From: an uncultured Flavobacteriales bacterium
Lineage (GTDB): Bacteria; Bacteroidota; Bacteroidia; Flavobacteriales_G; Salibacteraceae
DNA length: 64,000 bases
Direction of reading: 5' to 3'
Assembly (NCBI GenBank): GCA_943788725.1
Contig: CALSRJ010000003.1
Location: forward strand, 1-64,000
This document shows, one piece after another, positions 63,101 through 64,000 of this stretch (position 1 is the first letter of the stretch; each line of letters starts with the position of its first letter). A program made the translations under genes and the position numbers. Under the pieces are notes generated by a model. The model was not told the origin of the DNA and searched no databases. It saw nothing but the letters and a program-made list of their open reading frames with translations.

Positions 63101-64000
63101 GACCGACTCGATCGGAAGCCTTACAGCGGGTCTGTATTCTTTGACGGTCACCGATGCCAACGGATGTACCATTGAATTGGACACGTTGTTGTCACAACCG
63201 ACGCAAGTCGATGCTACAATCAGTGCTTCAGTCACCTCGATATGTTCGAATGATAGCTCGGCTACATTGACCATCAGTGTGACCGGTGGAGCAGGTGGTA
63301 TGTACGATAAGCTTTGGGACATTTATGGTGATACGTCCAGCGCTGATACCATCAACAACGTAGGCGCAGGAACATTCTACGTAATTGTGACTGATTCATT
63401 CGGTTGTATGGATGTGGATAGCATCACCATTGATGAGAACCCGCTTCCAGCGCTTTCCTTTGAGATCCTTGAGGACACCGCTTGTGCTGGTGTGCAAGTC
63501 ACGCTTGACAGCGTATCTCCAGCAGGAGGTGTATGGTCTGGTGCAGGTGTGGATGGAGATACCCTGTTCACCGATACGCTCATTGGAACGCAATACGTGA
63601 CGTACGCATTTACCGATTCAAATGGTTGCAGCAATACGATCATGGATTCGATCCATATTCTACCGCAAGCGATCATCAGCTTCACTTCAGATCCCGTTGA
63701 ACTCTGTGCTGGAGAGCAGATTGCTCTCAATTTTGCTTCGCCAGCAGGTGGGGTGTATACATCTCAGTTTAGTGATGGGGACATGCTTGTAGCTCCGGAT
63801 ACTGTTTACAGTGGAATTGGAGGTTGGTATGTGTTCGAGAATGCCTGCGGGGTTGATTCGGATACGTTCTCCCTTCTAGTACATCCATTGCCAATGGTAG
63901 ACTTGGGTCCAGACACCATGCTTTGCAATGCAACAGGAATGACCTTGACGGCTGGCACTCATGCAGGATATCTCTGGTCTACAGGTGAAACTTCTTCAAG
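54159..64000 (+). CDS. Giant secreted adhesin-like protein: beta-propeller, SprB array, HYR-like domains (3' end outside window)
   Basis: From the ATG at 54159 a frame stays open for more than 3,280 codons to the right edge. Signal peptide: IRRLLLLSLFVVLVFSSAFS. Residues about 20-470 are SBBP/beta-propeller repeats (VDVDPDGNVIVGGW, VEADMDGNVLVAGF, LDVDSAGNIYATG, VAVDNSGNVFLTGWG). Ig-like Cys-bearing domains follow to about residue 855. Next are about 21 SprB repeats (56.7-61.5 kb), each with SCNGG, GGTSPYSYAWS and TVTDANGC; thirteen of these belong to a near-identical tandem array. Five HYR-like domains (DNCSIDSLWLS, DESGNVDSS style, 61.5-62.75 kb), further SprB and Ig-like domains complete the visible part. 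A C-terminal T9SS sorting domain is expected beyond the edge. Probably a cell-surface adhesin; the ligand is unknown. A poor -7 match (TATACTTTG) lies at 54103. Confidence 0.88.
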   Translation, partial: MIRRLLLLSLFVVLVFSSAFSQTFVWGTTLAGSSSQWIRDVDVDPDGNVIVGGWSYSNASIDTIDLTCIAYDGIVAKLNSDGDALWAQRVGGTSQDGISLVEADMDGNVLVAGFFFGTASIGDTTITGTSSTDYDAYVAKFDPDGDLLWVKVIPGAGGQQIAGLASDGAGNVVVQIFFNDALFAGATSFSNSASTYYNSAIIKFDSSGAFQWKQQIEGEVYTIGITSYAYNMYYRFGGLDVDSAGNIYATGTFVSGDTLEVGSLTTTSYGGLDAYLVKFNSSGTPQWLRHGGGTSSDYGCDVAVDNSGNVFLTGWGYSSMLFGSISMSATGYTYVVRYNSSGSATWGDRPTGNAYYPTIDVDNQGSFYLSQLIYGANTTVTYASGVAYTNVVTTNYYTPMFVKRDYLNGSWEWATGPTANPYTVYTSSIAARDPDYVYGAGMLYGSMGFGNVSLSGSGWDGFVTLIANCDYLIANAYTIGNDTVICDGEEIEVYADTNSLYDYQWLYNGAVISGEINDSYTVDDDGAYSVVIDSAGCIDTSDVVNITVAAPPNVTHSNFSAVCDGDDPFLLTGGNPSGGSYSGSGVISGDTFDPGIAALGNNVILYSYTDANGCTDSVSKTINVGQSPAIFTTSITACEGDGPISLSGASYGFPTGGSHSGTGVSGNQFYPSVAGPGTHYIYYSSSAGCFATDSITATVTASPSVNLTAPSTACATSSTPIVLTGSPSGGTFLWNSISSQLFYPSLAGIGNVMVTYSVTQSGCTAIDTEYIYVDTVPTVTIATLPTLCEDDDTLGLTTYGTPSGGTFSGTGVSSNVFDPATSSTGTFTITYSYTNGCGTYTDTESLTVSPTPSISISSTDVSCNGGSDGSATATPSGGSSPYSYAWSGGGGSAATANNLSAGTYTVTVTDNNGCEGTSSVTINEPTQLIVITSATAVSCNGGSNGAVSSIATGGTSSYSYLWSNGSTSSIVTGMSAGTYTVTATDANGCTATATATITEPTAVVASIGTPTNVSCNGGSDGSATASGSGGTSPYSFAWSGGAGSSATATGLSAGTYTVTVTDANGCSDTETVTITEPTPVVASIGTPTNVSCNGGSDGSATASGSGGTSPYSYAWSGGGSSATATGLSAGTYTVTVTDANGCTDTETVSITQPATAVTVSITSSTNVSCNGGTDGAATASGSGGTGTITYAWSGGAGSSATATTLSAGTYTVTATDANGCTDTASVTITEPTAVVASISSSTNVSCNGGSDGSATAAGSGGTSPYSFAWSGGGGSSATATGLSAGTYTITVTDANGCTDTETVTITEPTAVVASIGTPTNVSCNGGSDGSATASGSGGTSPYSFAWSGGAGSSATATGLSAGTYTVTVTDANGCSDTETVTITEPTPVVASIGTPTNVSCNGGSDGSATASGSGGTSPYSYAWSGGGSSATATGLSAGTYTVTVTDANGCTDTETVSITQPATAVTVSITSSTNVSCNGGTDGAATASGSGGTGTITYAWSGGAGSSATATTLSAGTYTVTATDANGCTDTASVTITEPTAVVASISSSTNVSCNGGSDGSATAAGSGGTSPYSFAWSGGGGSSATATGLSAGTYTITVTDANGCTDTETVTITEPTAVVASIGTPTNVSCNGGSDGSATASGSGGTSPYSFAWSGGAGSSATATGLSAGTYTVTVTDANGCSDTETVTITEPTPVVASIGTPTNVSCNGGSDGSATASGSGGTSPYSYAWSGGGSSATATSLSAGTYTVTVTDANGCTDTETVSITQPATAVTVSITSSTNVSCNGGTDGAATASGSGGTGTITYAWSGGAGSSATATTLAAGTYTVTATDANGCTDTASVTITEPTAVVASISSSTNVSCNGGSDGSATAAGSGGTSPYSYAWSGGAGSSATATGLSAGTYTITVTDANGCTDTETVTITEPTAVVASIGTPTNVSCNGGSDGSATASGSGGTSPYSFAWSGGAGSSATATGLSAGTYTVTVTDANGCSDTETVTITEPTPTTASISSSTNLTCFGSNDGSATAAGSGGTSPYTYVWSSGAVTATASGLAAGTFTVTVTDANGCTQVASVTITQPIVLATTVSLDNNVSCNGGNDGGASVSVSGGTSPYTYLWSSSETSTSADSLSAGTAFVTVTDANGCEAIDSIQITEPNVLSASIGSSTNVSCNAGSDGSATVSVSGGTTAYAYAWSGGGGTAVTASGLSAGTYTVTVTDANGCTDTASVTLTEPSAITISTSATNVSCNGANDGSITASTSGGTPGYSYLWSTAATSATVTNLSPGNYSVTVTDANGCAQTATQSITEPTVLTASTSVDNNVNCNGGSDGSATASGSGGTSPYTFAWSSGGTAATETGLSAGTFTVTVTDANGCTDTETVSITEPTLLVASAGVDSNTTCASTATGVATASAVGGASPYSYAWSTGSTSFTATGLGTGTYCVTVTDANGCIDTACISIVVEDTVAPTVITQNINAYIDAAGSVTISSDDVDNGSSDECGIAYKMLSDSLFDCTNLFTPITVVLTVGDVNGNVDSAMAVVTVVDTLAPTAASISALTLYIDSAGSASITTTQIDSSSTDNCSIDSLWLSQEDFYCADTSGSTIVMLYAMDESGNVDSSSTSITVFDTMVPVVIGQNVTVYLDFSGNATIDTTFINTSSFDNCAIDTMWLSRYSFSCADVGAPQETWLHAIDISGNLDSNSYSVTVIDSFAPVIVATDTTVYLNAAGSATIDTTYLNVASFDNCEVDTMWLSQYVFSCADTAAPQSVMLYVQDGYGNVDSAQQLVTVMDSNSPIIAVNDTTLYLPVSGSVTVTANALDNGTSDNCSIASMSIDQSTFDCADLGVNNVIFTATDVSGNASTETFLVTVIDTLTNMTVTVDTALLCAGDSNGAATASATGFTAGYTYLWSDGQTTASATGLASGTYYVTATSAGGCEIVDSVTFVGPAGMNGALTAQDITCFGGNNGWIASSVSGGTASYSYVWNSGATTDSIGSLTAGLYSLTVTDANGCTIELDTLLSQPTQVDATISASVTSICSNDSSATLTISVTGGAGGMYDKLWDIYGDTSSADTINNVGAGTFYVIVTDSFGCMDVDSITIDENPLPALSFEILEDTACAGVQVTLDSVSPAGGVWSGAGVDGDTLFTDTLIGTQYVTYAFTDSNGCSNTIMDSIHILPQAIISFTSDPVELCAGEQIALNFASPAGGVYTSQFSDGDMLVAPDTVYSGIGGWYVFENACGVDSDTFSLLVHPLPMVDLGPDTMLCNATGMTLTAGTHAGYLWSTGETSS
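57145..60168 (+). repeat. 924-bp higher-order tandem repeat within the SprB array
   Basis: The phrase GCACCCCGACCAACGTAAGT in its first form (with TTGC after it) begins at 57181, 58105, 59029 and 59953, a period of exactly 924 bp. Each unit is four 231-bp (77-codon) SprB repeats of types A-B-C-D, starting at 57189, 57420, 57651, 57882 and so on. There are three full units and one A repeat of a fourth. Copies differ at only a few bases (for example in the third D repeat near 59800), so they arose by recent unequal crossing-over or replication slippage. The frame is preserved because the period is divisible by three. Confidence 0.92.

Overview
The window looks like chromosome from a member of the Bacteroidota, most likely the Flavobacteriales (a Cryomorphaceae/Schleiferiaceae-like marine lineage is my guess, not proven). 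Reasons: several secreted proteins end in type IX secretion system (T9SS) type A sorting domains, there are SprB and PKD repeat proteins, a GldL-like membrane protein, the large plant/Bacteroidota form of IspG, a PASTA-tailed FtsI, a caa3-type oxidase cluster with SCO, DUF420 and subunit IV proteins, and promoters of the Bacteroidota type (-7 box TAnnTTTG) instead of sigma70 -10 boxes.

Layout. 1-4.9 kb: two T9SS-exported proteins (a protease-associated-domain protein cut by the window edge and a SprB-repeat protein), each followed by a clear hairpin terminator. 5-7 kb: an overlapping pair, methionine/glutamine aminotransferase plus omega-amidase-like nitrilase. 6.9-12.9 kb (minus strand): a five-gene run of fructosamine-kinase-like protein, C25-peptidase-like T9SS protein, ComF, free methionine-R-sulfoxide reductase and an Ig-like lipoprotein. 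12.9-15.4 kb: glutathione peroxidase, tRNA-Ala(GGC) with its terminator, then a scarred spot holding a broken GIY-YIG gene, a decayed IS3-family element with intact inverted ends, and the beheaded tail of a T9SS protein. 15.5-26.8 kb: mostly minus-strand housekeeping genes (Rossmann-fold protein, ispG, EamA exporter, DUF502, YjbR, Lrp, cyclase, hemW, a GldL-like protein) plus a PKD T9SS protein and an IS110 element. 26.9-31 kb: the respiratory block ctaB, two subunit-III genes, subunit IV, SCO, DUF420 and a small CxxC membrane protein, followed by a TolC-family channel and tsaB. 33.3-37.8 kb (minus): a secreted unknown, a YyaL-type protein, engB and an alpha/beta hydrolase.

38-54 kb is a complete dcw (division and cell wall) operon on the plus strand: mraZ, rsmH, ftsL-like, ftsI, murE, mraY, murD, an orphan MurD C-terminal-domain gene, ftsW, murG, murC, ftsQ, ftsA, ftsZ. 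Genes overlap or nearly touch throughout. Three TGGTA boxes spaced exactly 10 bp apart sit before mraZ and look like the MraZ operator. The orphan MurD-like gene is the strongest candidate for something undescribed.

54.1 kb to the right edge is one open giant gene (over 3,280 codons in the window) for a secreted adhesin-like protein: beta-propeller repeats, about 21 SprB repeats including a near-identical 924-bp higher-order tandem array, HYR-like domains, then more SprB and Ig-like domains. I saw no rRNA, CRISPR array, prophage or recognisable defence system.
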